Assembly (NCBI GenBank): GCA_963281255.1
Contig: OY725503.1
Coordinates: forward strand, 1,116,001-1,180,000
Reading direction: 5' to 3'
Length of the DNA stretch: 64,000 bases
From: Aphrocallistes beatrix
Lineage: Eukaryota > Porifera > Hexactinellida > Sceptrulophora > Aphrocallistidae
The notes below the pieces were generated by a model. It had not been told where the DNA came from. It saw only the letters and a list, made by a program, of their open reading frames with translations, and searched no databases. The number at the start of each line of letters is the position of its first letter. Positions within the stretch are counted from its first letter, which is position 1. Below are positions 55,692-64,000 of this stretch, piece by piece. Position numbers and translations under genes: made by a program.

Positions 55692-55932
55692 AATGCCCAT
55701 GCCTTCCTATCTCGGTTGGATCAGCAATGAGCCAATGACATATTCAATAGGTTTAAATATTCGTACTAAGTATTAAATTTGGAGAAATTTGAGGGGTCAC
55801 ATGATCATATTCGAGCTGAATATTTTCTTTGACGACGCAGGAATATGCAACATTCCAACTCAAACCTCCTAGCAACCCCATTAAGTGACCCCATGTTTTG
55901 CACCTTATATTCCATGAGTTCAAATAAACATA

Positions 55933-57137
55933 CAGGGTTTTCCATCTTTTTGCAATATCTTTTATTTGATAAAAGGAAGATTCCAGTATTATATTTATAT
56001 ATCATTACTTTTTCATAATTATTTATTGAAAAATTAGCATAGTTAAAAATGAACGAATTAGAGAAACGCAAAATGGTAGAATCGCTATACAAAGGTGATA
56101 AAAGTGCATCAGAAATTTTCGCTCTTTTAAAACATGAAAATAATTCTCGTGCAACAGTATATCGTGCTGTTAAAATGCTTCAGTATGGTATGAGTATGTC
56201 TAGAAAGGAAGGATCTGGCAGAAAAGTCAAAGATCAGACAAAAATAGACAAAAAAAAGATCACTGATCGTCTTAGACGTAATCCAGTCCAATCAATCAGG
56301 AAAATTGTAAGAGAAATAAAAATTCCTGCAACCAGTGCCAGAAATATTCTGAAAAGAGATTTAAAGTTGACTCCAAGAAAAAAGGATTGCAAACAAGCTC
56401 TCAATTCTCCCCAAAAGAAGAAACGGCGAACAAGGTCATTGAAACTCTACCGTGGACTCGCAGGGGACGCATACCGGCGAGTACTCTTTAGTGACGAGAA
56501 AAACTTTTACTTAGATCAACCTCTAAACCGCCAATACGATAGGGTATACATTCGAAAGGGACAGAAGAAGCCCTTGAATACAAAAACTGTAGTTGAAAAA
56601 AAAAATTCCCTCCAAAAATAATGGTTTGGGCTGGTATTGCGCACAATTTGAAAACCACCTTGTTTTTCATTGAAAAAGGCTCAACTCTAAACGCAAACAG
56701 TTACAAAAATAACATTTTAAGGGACATCGTAGTTCCTTTTTGTCGTAAGAACAAGTTAATGTATCAGCAAGATGGAGCTCCTTGTCATACTGCTAAAATT
56801 TGCTCTGATTATCTTAAATCTGAAAATATCGAATTCTGGGACAAGAACGACTGGCCACCAAATTCCCCAGACCTCAATCCTCTTGATTATGGGATATGGG
56901 GTATTCTCGAGGGTGAGGTCTACAGAAAACCCCCGAAAAGTTTGGAAGCGTTGAAGCGAAGGATTCAGGAGACTTGGGATCAGCTTCAAATTACCATTGT
57001 TAATAACTGTATTGATTCGTTTAAGAAGCGCCTTAGAAAATGTGTAGATGCTAAAGGAGCGAATTTTGAATAAAATGTGAAGAATTCTAGTTATTGCATC
57101 GTTTTGTGTTTTGTCTCAATATTTTTGGCGCACCCTG
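55933..57137 (+). mobile_element. Tc1/mariner-superfamily DD37D transposon
   Basis: 1205 bp between TA duplications (55931-55932, 57138-57139). The ends are CAGGGT(T/G), with short TIRs. It carries one transposase gene filling most of its length, so structurally it is almost complete. Confidence 0.9.
56049..57073 (+). pseudogene. DD37D transposase, one frameshift
   Basis: Two adjoining frames (56049-56621 and from about 56600 to 57073) form one protein of about 340 residues. The first has a paired-like helix-turn-helix region (ATVYRAVKML) and the first catalytic Asp (LFSDEKNF). The second has MVWAGI, the second Asp (YQQDGAPCHTA) and the third in NSPDLNPLDYGIW. There are 37 residues between the last two Asp, which places it in the maT-like DD37D group. 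The frames part at a run of ten A (about 56596-56605), where one base seems to be missing. That could be a real inactivating deletion or a homopolymer error. All catalytic residues are kept, so the copy is young. Confidence 0.9.
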
Positions 57138-57389
57138 TAAATCAACACTTTGCATGATCATTAAGTAGGATTTCCTGAATGCGGAATTGCCCAAACATGC
57201 CAAAGTGGCATGGGCTTAATTATGGTCAAGGGGACACCCTAGAATTCAAAACCACCAAAAAGTTATATACTTTTCAAATTTCTCGGTTGACCCCCCGTGG
57301 TGCTGGAGTATTAGGTATTTTCCACAACAACCTTAACGTTGTATGCAGTCAGGGAGTCAGAAAAGAAATTTGAGGAGGCGTGATGTAGA

Positions 57390-57925
57390 GTGGTGCTTGA
57401 AATTGTCTATGGGGGTTTAGTATTGAAAAATTGCAATGTCATTGTGGGATGAGGAGAGGTGACATACACTAACTATCAGAATGGAGGAAAGCCCCATACT
57501 AGACTATGTCATATAACAAGTTTAACCATGATTGGCACAGAATTGGCTGAGAAATTAAGCGCTAAGTCGTGCTCGAAATTGTCTATGGGAATTTTGTATT
57601 GGAAAATTGCAATGTCATTGTGGGATGAGGAGAGGTGACATGCACTAACTATCAGAATAAAGAAAGCCCCATACTAGACTATGCTATATAACAAGTTTGA
57701 CCATGATTGGTAGAGAATTGGCTGAGAAATTAAGCGCTAAGTCGTGCTCGAAATTGTCTATGGGGTTTAGTATTGGAAAATTGCAATGTCATTGTGGGAT
57801 GAGGAGAGGTGAAATACACTAACTATCAGAATTGAGGAAAGCCCCATACTAGATTATGCCATATAACAAGTTTGACCATGATTGGTACAGAATTGGCTGA
57901 GAAATTAAGCGCTAAGTCGTGCTCA
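57390..57925. repeat. satellite-like tandem repeat, about 175-bp unit, three copies
   Basis: Units start near 57390, 57567 and 57742 with GTGCTCGAAATTGTCTATGG and include GGGATGAGGAGAGGTGACAT and AATTGGCTGAGAAATTAAGC. A fourth begins at 57918 and breaks off. Identity between units is high. Confidence 0.92.
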
Positions 57926-58209
57926 TATCTCGCTCTAGAGCTCGCTGCTAACTTCACACTCGTAAATACTCTCCATTTACATATGGTATATATTCGTACC
58001 TTGGGTAGCGATTATTCATATTTTCACACCCTAAAAGAAAACCTGTCTAAATAGGGCAATTTGATTAAATAGCAGAAAAATAGTTATAAAATGGTCGATA
58101 TGAATCCTATCTATAGTTTATTTTAGGAGGTATTAAGAAGCTATCAATCAACTGAGCCCCTCCTAGAGGTTTTGTACTTCAGTCATTCCGATATCTTAGT
58201 GTTTATAGT

Positions 58210-58380
58210 GTCCCACTCAGAGCATTAAGCGCTCCTCAAAATTAGGAGCGCACTCCCACTCCGTGCTCCTTACCTATAATTGGAGTGTGGAGCCCAGCCT
58301 CCGCTCCTAATTTTAAAGAGCGAGCGCGCTCCGGGTACCTCTCCAAGAAAAAAGGAGCACGCTCCTCTATGCACTCTAAA
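58210..58380. repeat. GAGCGC-rich hAT-like remnant
   Basis: Clusters of GCGCTCC / GGAGCGC in both orientations surround a short centre, as in some hAT termini. No clear duplication found. Confidence 0.4.
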
Positions 58381-58437
58381 ATACCTTTTTTGGTAAATAT
58401 GTGTGATACGATGAAATTTATTACAAAATTAAAACAA

Positions 58438-58834
58438 CGAGCGCCCATCGCTTGCTAGCGCTCCGCGGCTGGCGGGCATTTTGTGTCCGCTGGAGCCGCC
58501 TATGATGACATTGATTAATTATGAAGTAGCTAATTATCATCCCTAAATACGTCTGTCTTTATTATTATCGATATCACTCAAAAATCACAAAATTTATCAA
58601 TTTTTGATACGCAATGATGACGTCATAACAGAGCGATGGATCATCATCTTTTGGTTATAGTCGTATCTTAATTGAGATATATTAATATACACATTATATT
58701 AGAATTTCAAACTCCTATCATCTAAAATGGCTGAGTTATAGTCAATTATAAAAAGGTGACAATGACGACATAATTCCATAATGAGTCAACATTTTAGTCT
58801 GAAGTCCGAACTTAGTGAAACCATAGCCAAAAGA
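58438..58834 (-). repeat. R1 repeat, diverged, end missing
   Basis: GAGCGCCCATCGCTTGCTAG start. Several CRE positions are mutated (TGACGACATAATT). The last 50 or so bases are replaced by a TA tract. Confidence 0.85.
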
Positions 58835-58849
58835 ATATATATATATATA

Positions 58850-59031
58850 CAGTCAGGGTCGCTTATTGTGAACCACCAGGGGACCAAAAAATATGTTCAT
58901 AATAGAGATACTTCATATTAAGCGAACTTGATTCAATACAAATCCTATCTAAAAAATGAAATTGGGACCAGGAGGTTAGTTCATAATAAACGAATGTTCA
59001 TATTAAGCGAGTTCATAATAAGCGACCCTGA

Positions 59032-59035
<4 letters not shown>
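58850..59035. mobile_element. pogo/Tigger-type MITE
   Basis: CAGTCAGGGTCGCTTATTGT and the complement of AATAAGCGACCCTGACTG are the ends, flanked by TA in a TA tract. TTCATATTAAGCGA motifs repeat inside. Confidence 0.9.

Positions 59036-59110
<75 letters not shown>
59036..59110. repeat. (TA)n(GA)n compound microsatellite
   Basis: About 18 TA followed by about 20 GA units. Confidence 0.97.
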
Positions 59111-59112
<2 letters not shown>

Positions 59113-59291
59113 ACAGAAAGCTGATTTTTGCCATGTGGGAGTATTTAGGCTATGGCTCAACTAAGTTCTGACCTCAGACGAAAATGTCGACTCATCATGG
59201 AATTATGACGTCATTGTCACTTTTTTTAGAATAGAAATTTCAGTTTTTCGACTATAACTCAGCCATTTTAGGTGATATAAGGCTGAAATTG
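59111..59291 (+). repeat. R1 repeat, 5' part
   Basis: GCACAGAAAGCTGATTTTTG through the first CRE (59205-59212), ending at GGCTGAAATT. Confidence 0.83.
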
Positions 59292-59903
59292 AATACATAG
59301 GAAACCACGAGATTATGTTCATAATAAAAGAACTTCATTTTTGCAAACTTCCCTCAGTTCTCTTATTTTGAATTAGATTTTATCATGTTCATATTAGGCG
59401 GACGATATTAATTATGTAAATAAATCTTGATATATAAATTTGAATAAACTTATCATTAATAATATACGCATAAACGTATCAATAATAAACTATGTACGTA
59501 TGAAGATACAAAACAATACGCTGTAGTAAAAGGAAGGGCAGAAATATGAAGAAAGATAAGAGAGATGAAAATATAATATAATACGATAGTGGATAATTAT
59601 TCGCACTACACATACTAATTAGCTTTGAAGTAAGTTTCCAAATACTATGTTTGATGAATATTATTGGACTTTACAATATGGATGGCATCTTCAATGCTCT
59701 GAATTTCCTGAAATAGGGTATTTGAGTAGTTTAATTCTTCTTTTTTAGAGCATTGAAAGAAATAGCTTTTGGATACAACTCAAACACTCTATTGAAGTGC
59801 GTGGCTCTTCTGCCTCTGAATCATTGTTCTCATCTTCATCTTCATTATTTACAGAAAAACATCATCAAATTGAAGGGTTAATATCGCTTGACCTGGTTAG
59901 TAG
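59292..59903. other. non-coding DNA
   Basis: Near 59300-59400 it has scraps of the 58850-type MITE (GTTCATATTAGGCGGAC). No gene. Confidence 0.4.
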
Positions 59904-60410
59904 TTAGTCATCGAACGAGATGTAGTCATTTAGTGAGACATCATTAGAAAGTAATCCTGATTCTACCATATGATCCCAAATTAGATCCAATTCAGTGAAA
60001 GAAAAGGATAGATCGGTTGGTTGAGAATTAATCTTTGTGAAGCCTGCATGGTGAAAACAATTAGCAATATGTGAAGATGGTATCTGATACCAAGCGGTAT
60101 GTATGAAGTTGATCTCATCTAGTAAATTTACCCAAAATTCAATTATAGCATCAAAAGAATGAATTCTTTTTCTGGTGAGGAGACGACGATAATTTCCTTT
60201 GAATTGCTTAATCACACCTACATCCATTGACTGTGTTTTAGAAGTAGTATTCCTAGGTAATCGTAACAATTCAATGGATTTTAAATTTGGTAAGACAGGA
60301 TGCACGGGACAATTGTCAATCACAATTGCAACTTTCCTCTTATTTAGAAAAATTTTCAAATCCAAATTATAGATATATTCTTCAAAAAGGCTTGTAGTCA
60401 TCCATGCGCG
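59904..60410 (-). pseudogene. Tigger/pogo transposase fragment (DDE_1)
   Basis: The second half of a Tigger-type transposase. It reads AWMTTSLFEEY, VIDNCPVHPVLPNLKSIEL (second catalytic Asp), LPRNTTSKTQSMDVGVI (third, 30 residues between them), FKGNYRRLL, then a C-terminal helical region ending in ISFDD. A TAA lies just upstream of AWM, and the DNA-binding domains and first Asp are missing, so it is a 5'-truncated relic. No matching TIRs found next to it. Confidence 0.87.
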
Positions 60411-60626
60411 TTTTTAATTTCGATAAATAAATGTTGTCTTTCGAAAGTTACAAATGTTAGACAACAATAAATGATACCATCAGGTGGGTAATGGGCGACT
60501 ATTCACCAATAATACACTTTATCTCTCTAAATACTATAAATCCCAACCTGAGCCATGATAAAAACGGGACGCGCCATTGAATTTCGCGGGACATGGCGGG
60601 ATGCAATAGGAAAGTACAAAATAGAG

Positions 60627-61073
60627 CAGGGGTTCTCAACCTTTTACGAACTGCGTACCCCTGAAGCGAAAGGAAAAGTCCAGGTACCCTCGATTCAAAT
60701 CTAGCAAGATTCCGCTAAATTATTATATGTTGATATAATTTGTAATGATGAACACAACATAATTAAATTTTAAATTGATCTGAAATTATGTGAAATAACA
60801 ATAAATATTTTAGAATTTATACTTAGAAATTGAAACCCTAAAATGGTATAGTCAAATGAAGTTCATAAATTCGTGTCAAAATATACACTGGTAATTAGCA
60901 ACCTTACATAATTAACCAAAGAATACGTACTGTCATTATTACGGTTTACTTTTGACAGGTCTCGAATCAAAAGTAATTACCAGACATAATTTCATAGTAC
61001 TTCTAGACATTTAAAGTTGGTTCAGCGTACCCCCTCGAAAAACATCTGGCGTACCCCAGGTTGAGAACCCCTG
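60627..61073. mobile_element. hAT MITE
   Basis: CAGGGGTTCTCAACCT at each end, followed by GCGTACCCC near both. Flanking octamers AAATAGAG and ATATAGAG differ at one position. 447 bp, non-coding. Confidence 0.93.
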
Positions 61074-61141
61074 ATATAGAGAATACAAAAAAGAGGGACA
61101 TAATGGGACATAAAAAATTATAGTATTTCTAAAATGTAGAA

Positions 61142-63784
61142 TCATGCTATTTCACAATATCGAACTGTAACAAACAACTTCAACTGTCTAAACCACTCCT
61201 CAGGATTTGTTTGTTTTATTGATAGTTTCCATATCGGATGCAATATTTGAGGAGGATTGGTACCACAGATCTCACCTCTATTATGGTCAATATTACCTCT
61301 TCTACCATCCCAATATGTTACCCTTGGAATTTCCCGTGCATTAAGTGCGCATCGAAATGTCATCGGGACTGCAACCTCCAAGAACATATCAACCTCAAAG
61401 TACTTGTTAATTATGACCAAGAAAGCTTCAACATCTGAACTCTTTAGGATAAAAATATCTGCCATGTTGAGATAATAGGAAAAGCTACCCTCACTAAATT
61501 TTGATTCATCTTCGTACAGCTCTGGGCAATACTTTTCCGTAGACTCGCGGTAGATGGATTTCGGTTGAAATTCATTTTGAATAACCAGTTTTTGCATACT
61601 TTTTTGAACCATTGGATTCCAAGACCAATTGATTGCTCCATCTGCAAGAAGGGTGTTGCATATTGCACTCACTCTGTCGTCGATCACTTTCTCCAATGTT
61701 TTATGAGAAATATATGCATCATCATGAATGAACATGTAGTTATCATAATCAGGATACCTAGCCATTGCTAGGATTAAACTTTCATAGGCTACTCTCCCCA
61801 GTTCATCCTTTACATCGCAAGATATGTCAAAATAATCAGTAGGTTCCAATAGGCAGCTCCCAGAGTTGCGGCTTTCCTTTCGATCAGAAATGTAGAAGAT
61901 CGGGTCAGGATATACATATTGCCACTGAGCAAGCCAGACTGGAATCACTTCTTTGTGGCCAAAGTTAATGTGCACTACAGTGAGAAGACTTCGTCCGCAA
62001 TCTCGTCGTCCTGATGGAGCAGTTGTTGTGTTCTGAGACACATTACAGAAGCTATGCTCCGCAAAATCCCAATTGGGTCGGTATAGACTATCTCGTTTGG
62101 CTTTGCATTCTCTGTTTGGGTAGAAATTGGGAAAGAAATAGTCTAAAGAAATGAGAGCTCTAATCCATCCCCGAATCAGTGAGATATCTTTCTCACCTTC
62201 CAGGAATCCACGGGACACCAGTTTCGAGTACAGAACGATCATGCAATGAGGTAACGACTCGGTCAATTCACCATTCGAGACTTTAGGAGAGGATTGAATA
62301 CAATCGTAGACAGACAAGAACTCAATCAAATCCTTAATTTGCGAATAAAGCCGTGTGTCCTTTTGAGAGAGTTTTGTATTCGAGTTTTTATCTTTAACTT
62401 GTTTAACGATGGGAGCGGAAAAGGCCAGTAATGATCCCGTGCAATGCAAGAATGTTTGGGCAATATATCCTCTCCAGATATCACTCACAGCGTCACCAAC
62501 CGACCCAGGGAGAAGTAACGCCCAGAATGCATGTCTACTGAATATGGTGGCCTGTGCATTGAATGGGGCGAATTGAGAAGGATGAATGGACAGGCGATGA
62601 GATTGTGGTGTGAATGTGACATGGAGTGGTAAACTGCTCTCATATTCTGAGTCAACATCTGGTCTTTCATCTTCCAAGCTCTGAATGATATCATTTGAGA
62701 AGCGGAAGCATTTCTGTTTTGTTGAAGATTGTTCAGTCAGTCTGGTTTCTAGCTCTTCTAACAAGTGGAATGTCGGCACCTCTTTATATTTCAGTTCTGA
62801 GGTAGGATAGCCTCGAGGCCAGATGTTATTCATCGCATTAGCTGAATCTAACTTCTCATCTGGTCTTATCCTTGGACCCATCAGCACATACGGGTTATTC
62901 ACATTAGAGTGAAGAGATGCAATTACTGGGTGGTTGGAATTGCTCTTGATCGCTGTTAAGCCTTTTCTCCTCAAAAATTCAGGATGAGTGAGGATATGAG
63001 ATCCATCTAGATCAACTATAAATTCTGCTCCGAGGGCAATTCCCATCAAATAGCCCAGATTCTTTCTTGCGATGTGATTTCCCTGCAAAACCTTACTTAT
63101 TCCAGGCCACAATATTTGTTGAGATTCTATGTCTAAGATTATTATTGCTTTGAAACTTCTCAGCTTATTTTGCAGCAACGATGAAATCCGACTTATAGTC
63201 TTGTTGAAATTGGTATCCATGTGATCGCTACAGAATATGATTTGGAAGTTGGACTCATTGTTCAAATTCAACCTTTCCTCGAATGTTTGTTTCAATAGTT
63301 TGGAATCTGAAATTTCATTCTCCTGTCCCACCAGTATAAAATAAGCTTCACTCTCTGTTGATAAAATCATTTGGTTAGAAAGATCGAAACCAGATATAAC
63401 AGCAAATATTTTATTTGTGGATTCTTGTTCCTCGCCCACTACTTCATCGCAATCGAGTTCGTCTGCGTACTTCACTGATACGAATGTTTCATCGATATTG
63501 TCTTCAAGGAAGACGCTATGCTGACTTGAAACTGTCACAACTTCTTCTGAGGAGATATTTGTGTAGTTGATCACTGCATCAGTAATATTTTTAGACTCAA
63601 TCATGCTCACCACAGAAGTTGAACTTTCATTATTATTTATCTGTGTTACCCCATTTTGTACAACCAGGATTATTTCTTCAGATTTACCATGTGAATAGTG
63701 TTTAGTCCACACCATTAATAGGATCACTTTGAAAACTACAATGGCACTGATTACCATCAACCATTTAGAAAACTTTTTTACCAT
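61142..63784 (-). CDS. STELLO/DUF288-like type II Golgi glycosyltransferase
   Basis: An intact single-exon gene of 880 codons with ATG at 63784. Residues of about 9-27 form a signal anchor (LMVISAIVVFKVILLMVW), giving a lumenal catalytic part after an acidic stem with several NxS/T sites. The first domain has ARKNLGYLMGIALGAEFIVD with the DLD metal site at 258-260, IWPRGYPTSELK at about 321-332, and SDIWRGYIAQ at 434-443. These are the landmarks of the DUF288/STELLO family, known from plants (cellulose-synthase assembly) and from some animals without a defined role. The second domain (about 600-880) has VHINFGHKEVIPVWLAQW, YISDRKES and YMFIHDDAYIS (HDD 687-689), with a WNP motif later. Both halves are conserved in length. 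The animal substrate is unknown. Confidence 0.78.
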   Translation of the reverse strand: MVKKFSKWLMVISAIVVFKVILLMVWTKHYSHGKSEEIILVVQNGVTQINNNESSTSVVSMIESKNITDAVINYTNISSEEVVTVSSQHSVFLEDNIDETFVSVKYADELDCDEVVGEEQESTNKIFAVISGFDLSNQMILSTESEAYFILVGQENEISDSKLLKQTFEERLNLNNESNFQIIFCSDHMDTNFNKTISRISSLLQNKLRSFKAIIILDIESQQILWPGISKVLQGNHIARKNLGYLMGIALGAEFIVDLDGSHILTHPEFLRRKGLTAIKSNSNHPVIASLHSNVNNPYVLMGPRIRPDEKLDSANAMNNIWPRGYPTSELKYKEVPTFHLLEELETRLTEQSSTKQKCFRFSNDIIQSLEDERPDVDSEYESSLPLHVTFTPQSHRLSIHPSQFAPFNAQATIFSRHAFWALLLPGSVGDAVSDIWRGYIAQTFLHCTGSLLAFSAPIVKQVKDKNSNTKLSQKDTRLYSQIKDLIEFLSVYDCIQSSPKVSNGELTESLPHCMIVLYSKLVSRGFLEGEKDISLIRGWIRALISLDYFFPNFYPNRECKAKRDSLYRPNWDFAEHSFCNVSQNTTTAPSGRRDCGRSLLTVVHINFGHKEVIPVWLAQWQYVYPDPIFYISDRKESRNSGSCLLEPTDYFDISCDVKDELGRVAYESLILAMARYPDYDNYMFIHDDAYISHKTLEKVIDDRVSAICNTLLADGAINWSWNPMVQKSMQKLVIQNEFQPKSIYRESTEKYCPELYEDESKFSEGSFSYYLNMADIFILKSSDVEAFLVIINKYFEVDMFLEVAVPMTFRCALNAREIPRVTYWDGRRGNIDHNRGEICGTNPPQILHPIWKLSIKQTNPEEWFRQLKLFVTVRYCEIA

Positions 63785-64000
63785 AACTTCTAATAATACT
63801 ATGCGGAATTTTTATTAACACTATGCACAAACATAGGCTTTTATGCTATACTAATATACTTTTCCCTGGCGCGAATCTTACCATGGCCACTGCTATATCA
63901 TGCTCTAGTACTATGTATATTGTCTTTGGCAGTATAATCTGACTCTTGTAGAACCATTTTTCACAATCTTTATTTAAAAATTAACTATTAATTTCACACT

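Noticed and set aside
3414-59291. R1 as a tRNA-derived SINE
   Set aside because: I found no A-box/B-box pair and no poly-A or short-repeat tail peculiar to one end; TA tracts occur at both ends.
3414-59291. R1 as a canonical Helitron
   Set aside because: There is a terminal palindrome, but the element does not begin with TC or end in CTRR, so the class is left open.
1-64000. tRNA, rRNA and other structured RNA genes
   Set aside because: I looked for B-box-like GGTTCGA contexts and long conserved RNA motifs. The few hits (for example near 52395) are MITE ends.

Overview
The window is nuclear DNA from an AT-rich, repeat-laden non-vertebrate animal. The evidence is a split sirtuin gene with canonical GT-AG intron borders, a YEATS-domain exon with an acceptor and a donor, MATE and ABCC transporter homologues, and many eukaryotic DNA transposons (mariner, DD37D Tc1/mariner, Tigger/pogo, hAT, TTAA-flanked foldback elements, MITEs) plus a Ty3/gypsy fragment. 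Nothing suggests operons or bacterial signals. Most of the longer protein genes have no visible intron. I cannot name the species; an early-branching or derived invertebrate lineage would fit.

0-20 kb: an almost complete mariner (1377-2714), a class IV (SIRT6/7-like) sirtuin gene (3972-5863), and a very large inverted duplication. Its left arm is 5690-11284, its right arm 14065-19127, and the spacer is 2.8 kb. Each arm carries the end of the sirtuin exon, a multipass membrane-protein gene (intact only on the right), a YEATS-domain exon and several repeats. The inner ends of both arms coincide with a short palindrome. The spacer holds an intact DUF1295-type membrane reductase/methyltransferase-like gene. 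A third, rearranged partial copy of arm sequence lies at 19491-20022.

21-24 kb: a minus-strand block of three modules resembling the helical pore-forming toxins of the Bacillus HBL/NHE and ClyA type. The modules are arranged head to tail, and the first two seem once to have been one reading frame. The block is broken by several frameshifts.

24-38 kb: a transposon graveyard. It includes a 1.4 kb foldback element with a nested 478 bp palindromic element, and a TTAA-flanked long-TIR element that has itself received a hAT element. Clean target-site duplications and paralogous empty sites are visible.

39-64 kb: single-exon genes scattered among repeats. They are a type II membrane glycosyltransferase-like gene (39756-40811), a MATE transporter with a premature stop (46258-47808), the 5' part of an ABCC transporter (49762-50112, minus), a DD37D transposon with one frameshift (55933-57137), a Tigger fragment, and an 880-residue STELLO/DUF288-like Golgi glycosyltransferase (61142-63784, minus).

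A dispersed ~490 bp family, called R1 here, occurs about 20 times from 3.4 to 59 kb in both orientations. One end is GC-rich and ends in the palindrome CAAGCGCGCTTG, the ends lie in (TA)n tracts, and each full copy has two AP-1/CRE-like boxes. It fits no standard transposon class that I can recognise and is, with the toxin-like block and the giant palindrome, the most interesting content of the window.
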